Assembly (NCBI GenBank): GCA_020912385.1
Contig: CP087214.1
Span: forward strand, 2,294,001-2,358,000
Length of the DNA: 64,000 nucleotides
Source of the DNA: Neofusicoccum parvum
Lineage: Eukaryota; Ascomycota; Dothideomycetes; Botryosphaeriales; Botryosphaeriaceae
Direction of reading: 5' to 3'
Each line of letters starts with the position of its first letter. Positions within the stretch are counted from its first letter, which is position 1. Under the pieces are notes generated by a model, which was not told the origin of the DNA, ran no database searches, and saw only the letters and a list, made by a program, of their open reading frames with translations. Positions 12,351 through 22,584 of this stretch are shown here, piece by piece. Both the position numbers and the translations under genes were made by a program.

Positions 12351-13586
12351 GTGAAATCTAGCCTTCTGCTTATTCCCACACTCATTCACACGATCTTACA
12401 ACTTGGACCGTACCTCAATTTGAGTACTACGATATTCCCGATGGACCACTGCTGTATCCGACCCGACATTCGGCTAACTGGGGCCGTCCAATGCTGCCTG
12501 AATTGTGGTGAGACCACTGCAGATGATGAATCTCAGCCTGTCGCTATGGAGTCCCCGACGGAGTCTGTGAACCGAAACACGGATGAATGCGACGACGTCA
12601 GCCTCTCTCTCGATGGGACCGAGGATGACCCACTCGCTGACGCCCTAGACGATGACGTAGACCTCAACGGTGAGGTCTACGACGAATTTCCAACCAGTCT
12701 ACCTTCGTGTACGTATCTACCGCTACATATGGATAAGAGGGAGATTCGACTCGCCAGTCTCGAACGAGGCCAAGCCAATGATCCCATTGTCTGTTCAATA
12801 TTCCACGCGGTTCTGACACACCAATTCCCACGCATGTACGAAGCTGTATCATACACCTGGGCCGATGAGTGGAAAGACACCAGCTATTCATGCACTGTCC
12901 AATCAAACTATGGAGACATCCGAATCACTCGGAACGCACAAGCCGTGTTAAGGCGGATCAGGCTGGAGGACCAGTCCCGGATGATATGGATGGATCAACT
13001 TTGTATTGATCAGACAAATTACAAAGAGCGAGGACACCAAGTTGCGTTGATGCCTGAGATCTATCAAGAGGCAGTACAAGTGCTTATTTGCCTGGGCAAC
13101 GTCGACGTGAACCTTGAATGCGACATTGGCCTGGTGCATGCTGCTGCTCGGTCGTCTTGGTTCACCCGTGTTTGGGTATTGCAGGAGGTTTCGAATGCCA
13201 AAAAGGCCCTGGTCCTGGGTACACACTCGTCAGTGATGGAATGGAATGCTTTCCGGGCAGTAATGATATTGCTGGGTTCACATGCATCAGGTTCTCCAAA
13301 GCTTCCTGCCCTCAAAATGGATCCACGGACACGAGTGCCCGCATACATGCTCTATGAGCTACTTCAACGTACCCGGGGATGCTCAGCCGGGGATGAGCGG
13401 GACAAAGTCTTTGCGCTATTCGGCATTATAATCTCCGCAGCGGAACACGGATTGATAGCGGAATATTCCAAATCAACGAACACCGTGTATACTGAGGTAG
13501 CCCGGGACACAGTCAGACTGTCTCGTACTCTGGACATTCTGTTGGATATCACGTGTTTCAAGGTCTCCTTATATCACACTACATAG
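12351..13586 (+). CDS. HET-domain protein, N-terminal part
   Basis: An open frame of 411 codons carrying a heterokaryon-incompatibility (HET, PF06985) domain. The start may instead be the ATG at 12441. Hallmarks from about residue 125 are YEAVSYTWADEW, ITRNAQAVLRRIRL, RMIWMDQLCIDQ, ERGHQVALMPEIY, VLICLG, and WFTRVWVLQEV, followed by RGCSAGDERDKVFALFG. HET proteins trigger non-self recognition and regulated cell death when hyphae fuse. Known members are usually 550-750 residues; here the frame stops just after the point where the family continues, and the rest is found downstream in fragments (see the next entry). An acidic low-complexity stretch (residues about 70-115) precedes the domain. 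Either a long intron follows or the gene is broken. Confidence 0.75.
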   Translation: MKSSLLLIPTLIHTILQLGPYLNLSTTIFPMDHCCIRPDIRLTGAVQCCLNCGETTADDESQPVAMESPTESVNRNTDECDDVSLSLDGTEDDPLADALDDDVDLNGEVYDEFPTSLPSCTYLPLHMDKREIRLASLERGQANDPIVCSIFHAVLTHQFPRMYEAVSYTWADEWKDTSYSCTVQSNYGDIRITRNAQAVLRRIRLEDQSRMIWMDQLCIDQTNYKERGHQVALMPEIYQEAVQVLICLGNVDVNLECDIGLVHAAARSSWFTRVWVLQEVSNAKKALVLGTHSSVMEWNAFRAVMILLGSHASGSPKLPALKMDPRTRVPAYMLYELLQRTRGCSAGDERDKVFALFGIIISAAEHGLIAEYSKSTNTVYTEVARDTVRLSRTLDILLDITCFKVSLYHTT

Positions 13587-13587
13587 C

Positions 13588-14294
13588 TTAGCTACAATCA
13601 CTCGTATAAGAGGTAAGCGGGTCACCTACCCTCTTCCTCTTCATGCCAATCATCAATGGATCATCGTTGTTCATCAACATTCCAACACATTCTTTTGAGC
13701 TCCCAACCCCAAAAACCCCTCCTGGAACTACCATCATGGACACCTGATTGGTCACAACCATGCCACTGTACACTCTATGAAGAAATGGACACTTATATGT
13801 CAGCTTCTGGGGTAAATGCTCCCTAGCTCCTCTTCGGCGATCGACAGACGCAGTTTCTCCCGACCAGTTCAACACGACAGCTTCGTGTTCACGGACGATT
13901 CATTGATAAAATAAGTTATTCATTTCCACAAGGTGCAAGTCTCTGTTTCCAATACCCTCAATCACCCTCAGAAAGAGAATTTTATCGCCATTTCATACGT
14001 TATTACGGGTCAGCAAAATACTTTTTTAGCACGAAAGTATCGAGTGGACTCAGCAACGAACGTTCGGAATTCAGGGATCAGATATGGTAGCTCAATGGGG
14101 CTAGTATGTTGTACATTCTGAGAAGGCGCGGGAACTCGTACCGTCTAATCGGGGAATGTCTTCTTTCGGGTATGTCGTATCACCAATGCTGCTTGGATAG
14201 GAGGTCCGGAGCGTCACTTCAGGACTGGGGTTGTACTTGCCTTCTCTATCGCGATCTGGGTGACATCGCACCAGTGGAGATTACACTAGTATAG
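13588..14294 (+). pseudogene. disrupted 3' half of the HET gene
   Basis: Conserved C-terminal HET-protein blocks appear in order but in different frames. ELPSWTPDWSQP is at 13717-13765. QLRVHGRFIDKI is at about 13873-13908, reached only by skipping an in-frame TAG at about 13823; a 36 bp GTAAAT..CAG intron is possible but very short. A GLVCCTF block at about 14097 overlaps, in another frame, RRRGNSYRLIGEC at about 14121-14160, where intact proteins have about ten residues between these blocks. The last overlap requires loss of bases, so I infer that the gene is no longer intact at its 3' end. Confidence 0.6.
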
Positions 14295-15329
14295 ATTGCT
14301 GTATTTTACTGTTACTCCAGGTATGCAATCATGACATGGCCTCTTCCCCTCAAAAATGCATTTTCTAGGAACTAATCTTGTAGCCAGCCTGCAATCAGAG
14401 CACTGAAAAGCTGGACTGTGGTCGGGATCTTCGGCACTCGGTGCTCTGAGTTAATCGAGCTCGGACCTCCTGAGGACGCAAGCTTCTTCTCCAAAGAGGA
14501 ATATTCGCGGCTTTTGGTGAGTTCGAAGCAGAAAACGCAAGAGAATCCAATGTCAAGACGGTCAGCGACGGTAATTGTAAAAATGACGTCCGGCTAAATT
14601 GATTTTGATGCCTCATAAGGTTTTCACCTTTAGAGTGTTTCGTGAGTTGTTGATCAAAGCTACACCATGGGTCTATTGTCTTAAAGGCGCTCGGTCCGGT
14701 GGGGGCGCTCGGCCGAGATTTGGGAACAACCTCGGCGATGGCTTCAACACACAGCAACCTATATTGTGGCCCATACGTCCAATGTTATGTATTCGGCTAG
14801 ATAGGACTTGAATTGCCTAGTTAACTTGACTTATATCTATAACTCCAACCCGTATTTAAGAGAAACCTAAACAGCTTTGCTCGACACGCGGTGAGGCGGC
14901 TTTCCTCGGGTATTCAGGGGTCACCAGCCCCTTATTGGCTGGTGCTCAGACCACACAATATGAGAGCACAGGTTCACTGTCTGGAATTGCAAAGTGCATT
15001 GGAGAAAGATCAGCTGCAATCCTAGGGATGATCGCAGCCGGCGGGGCTTGAGAGTGCACCTGGCACTCCAGAATACGACCCCCACACCGCGGAACTTTCG
15101 CTTCCTCTGCGCCATTGAAACGTACAGAATGCTTTCTGATCCGAGGGTCAGTAGTTCATGCGTCCATTGGCTGCGAATGTGCCAGCAAAAGGCCTAAACA
15201 GGCTGTACAGATGACAACAAGCTGACGCAGGTTTGCGGCACACAAGGCTGTAAGGCAGTGCGCCTTCGGTTGGCCACGATCCCCCTTTACACGCATTAGC
15301 CATAGCCATCAAATGAACAGAGAGCTTTA
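14295..15329. other. intergenic, no gene seen
   Basis: Open frames of 60-120 codons occur on both strands but overlap each other and resemble nothing I recognise. No repeats or RNA gene were seen. Confidence 0.45.
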
Positions 15330-15330
15330 C

Positions 15331-15338
15331 ATATAAAG
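15331..15338 (+). promoter_or_regulatory. TATA-like element of the Cys-repeat gene
   Basis: The motif ATATAAAG lies about 90 bases before the ATG at 15430, a usual core-promoter spacing in ascomycetes. Confidence 0.5.
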
Positions 15339-15429
15339 AATCCTCCCGCAGGAGAGGCTCTTCTGCTCACCCACACCAACAACACACTCGCTCAAACAAC
15401 CAACTTCGACACTCGTTCCAGCCACAACC

Positions 15430-15867
15430 ATGCGCTTCACCCAAGCCACCCTCCTCGCCACCACGGCCCTCCTCACCACCGCCACCGCGCAACTCAACCT
15501 CCAACAAGCCTACCAAGACTACGCACAGCACTGCGCCGACGTGACGTCCGACGCCCCCTCCGGCGCCGCGTGCTGCAGCCAGGCGCACACGGCGTGCGTG
15601 TCCGCGTCGGGCGGCGACGTCGCCAACTGCCAGGACCTGCAGGCGGCGTGCCGCGCGCTGACCGGCAACGACCACCAGAAGCGCCAGATCGACCTCGACC
15701 AGGCCTGGGACGACTACGTCGAGCACTGCGTCAAGAGCGTCACCAACGCGCTCGACGGCGCTGAGTGCTGCAGCCAGGCGTATGCGGCGTGTATCGAGAA
15801 GAGTGGTGGGAGCGTTGCCACCTGCATGCCGTTGCAGAGGACGTGTCGTGCGGGGACGGGGAACTGA
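15430..15867 (+). CDS. secreted two-repeat cysteine-rich protein with internal Kex2 site
   Basis: Intronless, 145 residues. A signal peptide (about residues 1-19/21, ending TATAQ) is followed by two homologous units, about 22-80 and 88-145. Each unit has six cysteines with exactly the same spacing: 35, 48, 49, 56, 67, 74 and 100, 113, 114, 121, 132, 139. They share the patterns Q/DxAxxDYxxHC, CCSQAxxAC, GGxVAxC and CRAxTGN. A Lys-Arg dibasic site (84-85) sits in the short linker and would be cut by the Golgi kexin Kex2, yielding two small disulfide-bonded proteins of about 60 residues each. Known relatives of this layout are Kex2-processed repeat proteins and small secreted effectors. No function can be named. 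Coding composition is strongly GC3-biased. Confidence 0.85.
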   Translation: MRFTQATLLATTALLTTATAQLNLQQAYQDYAQHCADVTSDAPSGAACCSQAHTACVSASGGDVANCQDLQAACRALTGNDHQKRQIDLDQAWDDYVEHCVKSVTNALDGAECCSQAYAACIEKSGGSVATCMPLQRTCRAGTGN

Positions 15868-18235
15868 GGGGCGAGGAAGACCGCGTTGGGGGGTGGAGGT
15901 GTAGGGGGGATGGATTGATATGATGGACCAATGAGGGGGGCGGGGGGTATACGGACGAGGATGACATGGGGTAAATTGTAATCGATTGCTGGTAGAGGTT
16001 TTGCGTGTGCCTCGGTGTCTGCTTCGAGGTTTTCAGAAGTGAGCATCGGACGTGGGGGATGGTAGATTCATGCGTGGAGGTGTCGGTGGCACACGGCCAG
16101 AACGAAGTGGAGGGTAGATCGTTCGGAAAGTGAATTGGGAGAGTACGATTTCGCGCCTGCAAATGGTGGTGTCCTCAACGTGTCCTGGCATGAAATGAAT
16201 TTGATCCTACGCTCGAGAGAGAAATGCGTCCGGAGCCATTGTAGTCTATGACGCTGCACTACGTTGGCATTCTGTCGCAAGGGTGCGATCATGCGTGGCA
16301 TGGTGTACGGTGAGCTTCAGAGATCCACTATGTCGGGTAAACCCCACTCCTTCAGAGCGCATCCTCTTCGAAATAATCAACGGTCATCTCTGTCGGGTGG
16401 TGGAGTAGCACGAACGTTGATAGCTCAGGACGGTAAAGACCCCTCACGGCTCAACCAAGCTTAATTCAAATAGGGTATTTCCTCCCGTTAGTATCAGCGA
16501 TGAAGCCCTGAGACACCGTTAGCGCTCCGCATCTGAAACGATGTGCTCGAAAGCGTCGGCAGCCAGCACCGATCCGGTAGAATTCCGTCAGCAGTGTTGG
16601 AATCAGCTGAATCGCTGGCGCCTATCGCGAGAAAGGTGTGTCAGGCGTTGCGGGGAAGGGTGGTGACGGCAGCGGCGACTTTACTGCGTTTGAGGTGCTA
16701 AATGGCCTGCTCCGTCCTGAGTTGGTTGTGTGACTGCGGTTGTTGGCTTTCTGAGGCCGCGTGACGATCGGTCGACAGGTCCCTTCCTCGTTGTACTAGT
16801 TTCCAAGATGTGCAAGCGATGGTGTCGGCTGGAACTCCGTAAGTCGACTAGCATCTGTAGGTCGAAGAAGCATGCTGCAGGAGAACTCACACGTCAGATG
16901 CATGCTAGGCCTGCATGCAGTTTTGCAATCGACGTGACGATGGTGGCTGCGGGAATAGCGAGCTTACCAGGAATCCATCACAGGTAGTTTTGCAGATCCT
17001 CCCGCAAGGCACCAGTGGTGGGAGGGCGGTTCGCCACCGCGATCCGAACTCCGAGCACCACAGATTAGCGGCATGACGAAAGATGGCAACGTGTTTGCGA
17101 AGTGCGGACCCTTGGATGCCTAACCCGCTATCTTATTTACAGGAGCTACCCGCTTGACCGCCGCTGTGGGCCACTTGTGAGTGCAATGCTGCAGTTGTCT
17201 TTCACCTGCTGGATTAAGCTTGTCCTGAAGGGTCCGAAACCAGGGCACAGGGCCCGCTACTCGGTGTCGTGCGTCAAAACCAGATTGGGCACATGCCAAA
17301 TATTTGACTGACCGAGCGGTTCAAAATAATATTGCAAGTACACCCGAGCAGGCTGGGATTAACGGGGCTGGAGTAAGCATCCACGCGCAGTCCTTCCATG
17401 CCAAGGGAGCCTCCGCATCGGGATCTGCAGTGGCTTGTCAGATTCACAGCTGATAACCTTTTATGAAACGCAAATAATGGCGGGGCGGGTCGTCGGAAGG
17501 GTCGGTAGCGCTGCCGGGAAGCGAGATGCTTACTGCAGTGTATCACTCGCAAGACCAAGCCTTTTCGGAATAGCCTGGCTTGCTGCTGATCCATGGCTTT
17601 CTCACAACACGCCGAGGGAGCTGCCCGGTGGGATGAAACGGTGGCTATTATCGCGTGTACTCCTGCCATGTACCGTTCCAGCCGCAGGAATCCCGCATCC
17701 GTTTGCTCAGTATGCTCCCATGGCACTGTCCCCGGCCGTACCTGCGTCTGCCAAGCGGGGCCGCCGTGATGCAGTAATATAGCCCCAACGACGGCGCAAG
17801 CGGAGGGCCAGACCCTAAAGTAGTTCCACGTCTCTCCGCTACACAACGCCCGGCCAGCCAATCAGCATCAGCTTTGCCTCGCGTTAACCATCGTCTCACA
17901 CACTAGCCTGTCGTAGTGTACCACCAAACATCATGACCAAAAGACCCTTCGACGGATACAGGTACGTGTAGAAAAGGTACGCGTTCCGCACGCCCACGGA
18001 TCAGGGCAGCAGCCGCTAGCTCAGCATCGGTCGAGGTGGGCCCACTGCAGATCCTCTGCAAGCCATCCAAACCACATGCGCTTACAGGAAGGTCTGGGTC
18101 ATCCGTTTCTCAACCCCGGGGTACTAAAGGATCCTTAACGCTCCCCGTCATAAGGATTGCAAGGCTGGGAATCCCTCGACACTTAAAAAGCGCCGCCGCA
18201 TCCTGCATTCCTGTTTCTGTTGTCCTTCTGCCGTC
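15868..18235. other. 2.4 kb without supported gene
   Basis: The longest frame (17274-17861 minus, 195 codons) has random-like composition, no domain and overlapping frames on the other strand, so it is not called. No repeats, transposon ends or tRNA were recognised. The last 100 bases form the upstream region of the gene at 18236. Confidence 0.45.
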
Positions 18236-19631
18236 ATGCCTGGTGGTGTAGTGGCCCCGCTGTGGCTGGTCAAAGAGTGGCAGACGGATGCGTTTCCCCA
18301 TGGATTCCGAGCTGGGCCAACCCTCACCATCATCAGCACAGTCTTCACGGCAATTTCCCTTGTCGTTGTCCTTGCCAGATTGTACGACCGCACCCTAGTC
18401 CGACGCAACGCGGGGCTGGACGATGCGCTCATCTTGGCAGCATTGGTATGTGCTCTCTCCACTCAAAGATAAACTGGATGCTGACCCCGGAAGATCCCAA
18501 CAATAGGGCTGGCCATCTCCACATGTCTCGGTAAGCAGGATCCTTGCACAGAAGCTCATCCAAGTTGCCAACAAGAACACAGCGGAGCAGTATTACGGCT
18601 TCGACCGGCACGTGTGGGACTTGACGGTAGACCTTGCGGCACCCAGCAGAAAGGTAGGCGATCCAGGCGCAGAACCCGGTCTGGTCTCTAACCCTCTGGC
18701 GCAGATCACTCTTGCCATCTCCATCTGCTACCTCGCGGCCACCGGGCTGACCAAGATCTCAATCCTGTTCTTCTACCGGCGGATCGGGGAGATCAGGGCG
18801 TGGTTCCGATGGACGCTGTGGGTGTGCATGGCGTTCATCGTCCTCTACACCATCGCCTTCACGCTGGCCATCCCGTTTGAGTGCCACCCGCTGGACGCGT
18901 ACTGGAACAAGGCCAACCCGCTGTGGACCATGACGCACGACTGGCACTGCATCAACGAGGGCGCCAAGATGGTCAGCGCCGGCGCCATCAGCGCGTTCCA
19001 GGACGTTGTGGCGTGCATCCTGCCCATGGCGCTATTCTGGGACCTCCGGATGTCGAGGCAGGCCAAGATCGCGCTAGCCGTGGTCTTCAGCCTGGGACTG
19101 TTGTAAGTCATCGCCGGCCGTGGAGCGGGCTGTGTGCACCTCTAACCGCGCTGCAGCACCTGCGTCGTGAGCGTGATCCGCACGGTCAAGATCTACCACC
19201 TCTTCTTCGAGACGTACGACGTCACCTGGGCCGCGCGCTGGGCCTTCTCGCTCACCGTGCTCGAGGTCGACCTGGGGCTGATCTGCGCGTCGATGCCGGC
19301 GCTGAAGAACAAGCTGCAGCGCATGCTCCACGTCATCATCGACCCGTTCACGCTCAACAGCCTCAAGGCCAGCGGCCGGTGGCGCAACCCGTTCTTCGCC
19401 AGCTACCAGAAGTCGTGGAACGACTACTTCGGCCGCGGCGCCGCCACCGAGACCAGCCAGGCGCAGTCCCAGGGCACCTGCTCGGGCGAGGTGCTCGCGA
19501 AGCCGGCCAGCGCGTTCATCGGTACGAGATTCACCACCTTCTCCCTCATGACTGCCTTCGCTGATGGCCTGGCGCATCCAGACGCGGCGGAGCTGGAGTT
19601 GGGCCGGCCAAGCCCGCGCCAAGAGGCGTAG
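18236..19631 (+). CDS. PTH11-type rhodopsin-fold integral membrane protein
   Basis: 413 residues in four exons (introns 18446-18493, 18531-18582, 19103-19156). About seven membrane helices, with the hallmarks of the fungal rhodopsin domain (PF20684): ARLYDRTLVRRNAGLDDALIL after helix 1-2, CYLAATGLTKISILFFYRRI, PFECHPLDAYWN, INEGAKMVSAGAISAFQDVVACILPM, RTVKIYHLF and LEVDLGLICASMPALKN near the end. A cytosolic tail of about 100 residues follows. Members are found in many copies in filamentous fungi and include Pth11, a surface-sensing receptor of Magnaporthe; most have no assigned ligand. A second member lies at 58578 and a decayed one at 31850. Confidence 0.87.
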
Positions 19632-20194
19632 GGTCGACGCACTGCTATAACGTGCTCGGATCGGGTCGTATGCGGCATGAAGTGCCCGTCCGTGTGCGAG
19701 GCGGCAGGGATCCGGCGTTGATGCCAATGGAGACGGCCCCATTCAATACGTGCGCGCTGCCATTGCTCGGAGCGTGTCCGCTCCCTCGGCACGTCGATCG
19801 CCGCACTGCTAAGGTTCTTGGGTTCATGCAGCCGTCTCGACTTTAGGTTGGTGGGGACGGCGCCGCCAGGGGTGGGCGGCGCGGCGGGCGCGGATTGGCG
19901 CACGGCGGGCGGGCGGCGTCCGCATGGGGCAGGCTGTAACTCGACTCGCTCGCATGGAGAAACGCTGGTTCTTTTTTCCAGCCGTCCGAGCCCTGGGCCT
20001 CCCCGTCCGTCACCGTCTGCTGCTCATTTATGCGGCTTCCTATCTCTGGCCTTCCTTGCTCCGTCGACGGCCCGACCTGGCCGCCTTTAACCCTCAGCCC
20101 TCCCGCTCACTTCGATGCCGCCTCCCTCAGCGTGGGCTCCCACGCCGCCTCGCAAGTGCATCGTCCTCACCGCCGTCTTTTGATCCTTCGCGCC
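19632..20194. other. intergenic, promoter of the GPI-type gene
   Basis: GC-rich spacer. A long frame running from 19924 into the next gene is in the wrong frame for its first exon and is arginine-rich artefact sequence. No gene is supported. Confidence 0.5.
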
Positions 20195-21291
20195 ATGCTT
20201 CTACCCGCCATCTTCCGGCTGCCGGCCATGGCGTGCATCGCCGCCGCCGCCGGGGCCGCCCCGCAGCAACCGCCGCAACCACAGACGCCCGCCTCCGACG
20301 TCACCTGGGCCACGCCCGTCAACACCATCGACGCCTTCACCGTGGTCACTCTAGTAATCCCCCTCCTCCCGCCCGCCCGCCCTCCAGCACTAACACTTCC
20401 CAGATCACCACCACCACCACCGCGCACCACAGCACAACCACCCACCACAGCCACCCCGCCCTCCTCACCCAACGCGCCCCCCAACCCCCCCCTCCCCCTC
20501 CCCCACCCATCACCATCCACCCGCCCATCCCGCCCGGCGCCACCGCCGTCCCCGCCGCCGCCATCCCGGTCACGCTCCTGCCCGCCGACCGCGGCCCCGG
20601 CTTCGTGATTCCGGACGGGCGGCCGGGCGGCGGGCAGACGCTGTGGCCGGGGGGCAGCGTGACGGTGCGGGGGGGCACGGTGCTGGAGCTGCGGGGTGGG
20701 GAGGGGAGGGAAGAGGTGGTGGTGCGGGAGGGGGGGAGGGTGGTGGAGAGGGTGGAGGTTGGGGGGGAGGGGGACGGGGGAGGAGGGCAGGGGGTGGTTG
20801 TGGTGGGCGGGCTGGTGGTTTGGGCGGTTGGGGAGGGGGTGTGGGCGGTGGGGAGGGGGGATGGGGGTGCGGAGGGGGCGACGGCGACGGTGGCGGTGGG
20901 GGGGAGTGTGACGGTGGGTGGGGAGGTTGTGGCGGTGGAGAGCGGCGCGGAGGGGAGGACTGTGGCGGTTGTGAGGAGCGGTACGGCGGGCCTGCCCGTG
21001 GCGACTGCGACGCTTGAGGGCGGTCCGGCTGGTGGGGGTGGAGGTGGAGGTGGAGCGCCGAGTGGTGGAGGGATGGGCGGGTTTGCGGGTGCGTCGGGGG
21101 GAGCAGAGACGGGTGGTCAAGGGAATGCTGGCCCGAATACAAACCCGAGCGTTGCAGTGAGTGCTACCGGAAGTGCACCGGCCGCAGCGATGTCGGATAC
21201 GGCGTCTCGTGGGATTTCCGATAGATGTTGGGACTGGAGGTCCATGATTGTGGGATGTTTAGGGATCATCATTTTCTCTGCCATTGTGTAG
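20195..21291 (+). CDS. putative secreted GPI-anchored low-complexity protein
   Basis: 348 residues in two exons (20195-20353, 20404-21291; 50 bp GT-AG intron). The start at 20195 is preferred because it gives a short hydrophobic leader (about residues 1-22), followed by a Pro/Gln segment and a DVTWATPVNTIDAFTVVTL stretch. The middle is Thr/His/Pro-rich, then Gly/Val/Glu-rich with VTVRGGTVLEL and VSVGGEVVAV-like beta repeats that resemble one another. The C-terminus ends in a hydrophobic segment (IVGCLGIIIFSAIV) after a small-residue region, as in GPI-anchored wall proteins. I recognise no enzyme domain. Base composition is striking: C-rich to about 20600, then a long G-rich run. The gene model is sensitive to frame in this low-complexity DNA. 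Confidence 0.65.
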
Positions 21292-21488
21292 AATGAACGG
21301 CCATGTCATGAAAATTAGTAAATAATTATAATTTATCACAAAAAGAAGTATACATTCCAGCAAATTACGCTTCAACTGATTGTATTCAGCCAAACAGAAG
21401 AGCGATAAAGTCATTGGCATGCCGTAAAGAGAGACATGTTACATTACCTCCATCAGGAACCTTGATGCGAATTCCAAGCTCGCAAAAC

Positions 21489-22584
21489 TCACTGCGCCTT
21501 TTTATCTCTGACTTCCGATGCATACGAACGTTCATCGTCGCCCTCGATCTCCTTCAAAATATGCTCCATCTGCCTGCTCTGCTTCTCCCACACTTTGGAA
21601 GTCATCTTCAGCTCTTTCTGGAAGAGGGCGTCATCGGGCCTCCGATATGAACCGCCAATCCTGTCCCATAGCGTCGTGAACTGGCCATAGTTGTAGTTGA
21701 AATACAGGTGGTGCATCGTGTGGCAGGCGGCACCGTTGATGACGGGATTCTCGGCGACATACTCGCCGTCATGGATGACAACGGTCCAGATCTGAACAAA
21801 AGTGAAGAGGATAATGTACCCAAACTTCTGCAGCGGGAACAGGAACGGGTAGATGTGGTAGGGCAGGGACTGGAGAAAGCCGTCCACGGGGTGGAAGGCC
21901 ACGGAGGCGAACGGCGACGGCATGATCCATTTGTGGTGGGGCTTGTGGAAGCGCTTGTAGATGGACGGGTGGTGCAGGTAGCGGTGGATCCAGTAGATGC
22001 AGAAGTCGGTGAAGGTGATGAACAGCGGGAACTGCGCCAAGTCGTACCAGAGACCCGGGCCGTCGGAGCTGCTGTCGTACATCTTGGAGTGGCCTCGCAC
22101 TTCCAGCACGAAGATGGGCGTGGTGAAGACGGCGATGACGGGGATGGCGCGCACGGCCTGGGCAATCTCAAGCTTGACTTGGTTCTTCAAGAACTTGGGG
22201 TGCGCGAAGGTGGTTTTGTCGAAGATGAAGACGTACGAGAACGAGGCGCAGGCGAAGTACACGACGGTTCCGAACAGCCTGCAGAACATCCGCATTAGCG
22301 CTGAGCAAGTGCAGCGTGACATGCACGCACCATGTGACGATGTATAGAGACACAAGCTGCCTCCACAGGTTTTCTCGAGGCCATGCGCTCATGCAGGCGT
22401 GCTCGGACGGCGGAAACGAGATATATTGGCTGGCCGGCTCGAACCTGTAGCTGTCTAGACACGGCTGGATGACCGAGCCATTGCCAGCGCCCACTTCGCC
22501 GACATTGCGGGCCTGGGCTGGCAGCAGGGCCGAGTAGACGCGGTCGAAAACGAAGGCGTCGCAGAATTCGAGGACGAGATCCAT
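21489..22584 (-). CDS. erg3: C-5 sterol desaturase ERG3
   Basis: 347 residues in two exons (22584-22331, 22278-21489; 52 bp intron joining VTW to LFGTVVYF). It is an ER membrane di-iron enzyme that introduces the C5-C6 double bond into episterol in ergosterol synthesis. The three histidine boxes of the fatty-acid hydroxylase/sterol desaturase family are intact: HRYLHH (183-188), HKPHH (196-200) and HTMHH (271-275). The N-terminus ([17 protein letters not shown]) and the block [17 protein letters not shown] match fungal ERG3. The C-terminus is charged and cytosolic. Length is that of the family. Lack of Erg3 function is known to change azole response in fungi; nothing here indicates damage. 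Confidence 0.93.

Noticed and set aside
17274..17861. 195-codon minus-strand ORF
   Set aside because: Random-like composition, no domain, competing frames on the plus strand and no splice-consistent neighbours.
19924..20353. Long N-terminal extension of the GPI-type protein from an upstream ATG
   Set aside because: It is Arg-rich and in a different frame from the plausible leader; a standard 50 bp intron links the leader starting at 20195 to the main exon.
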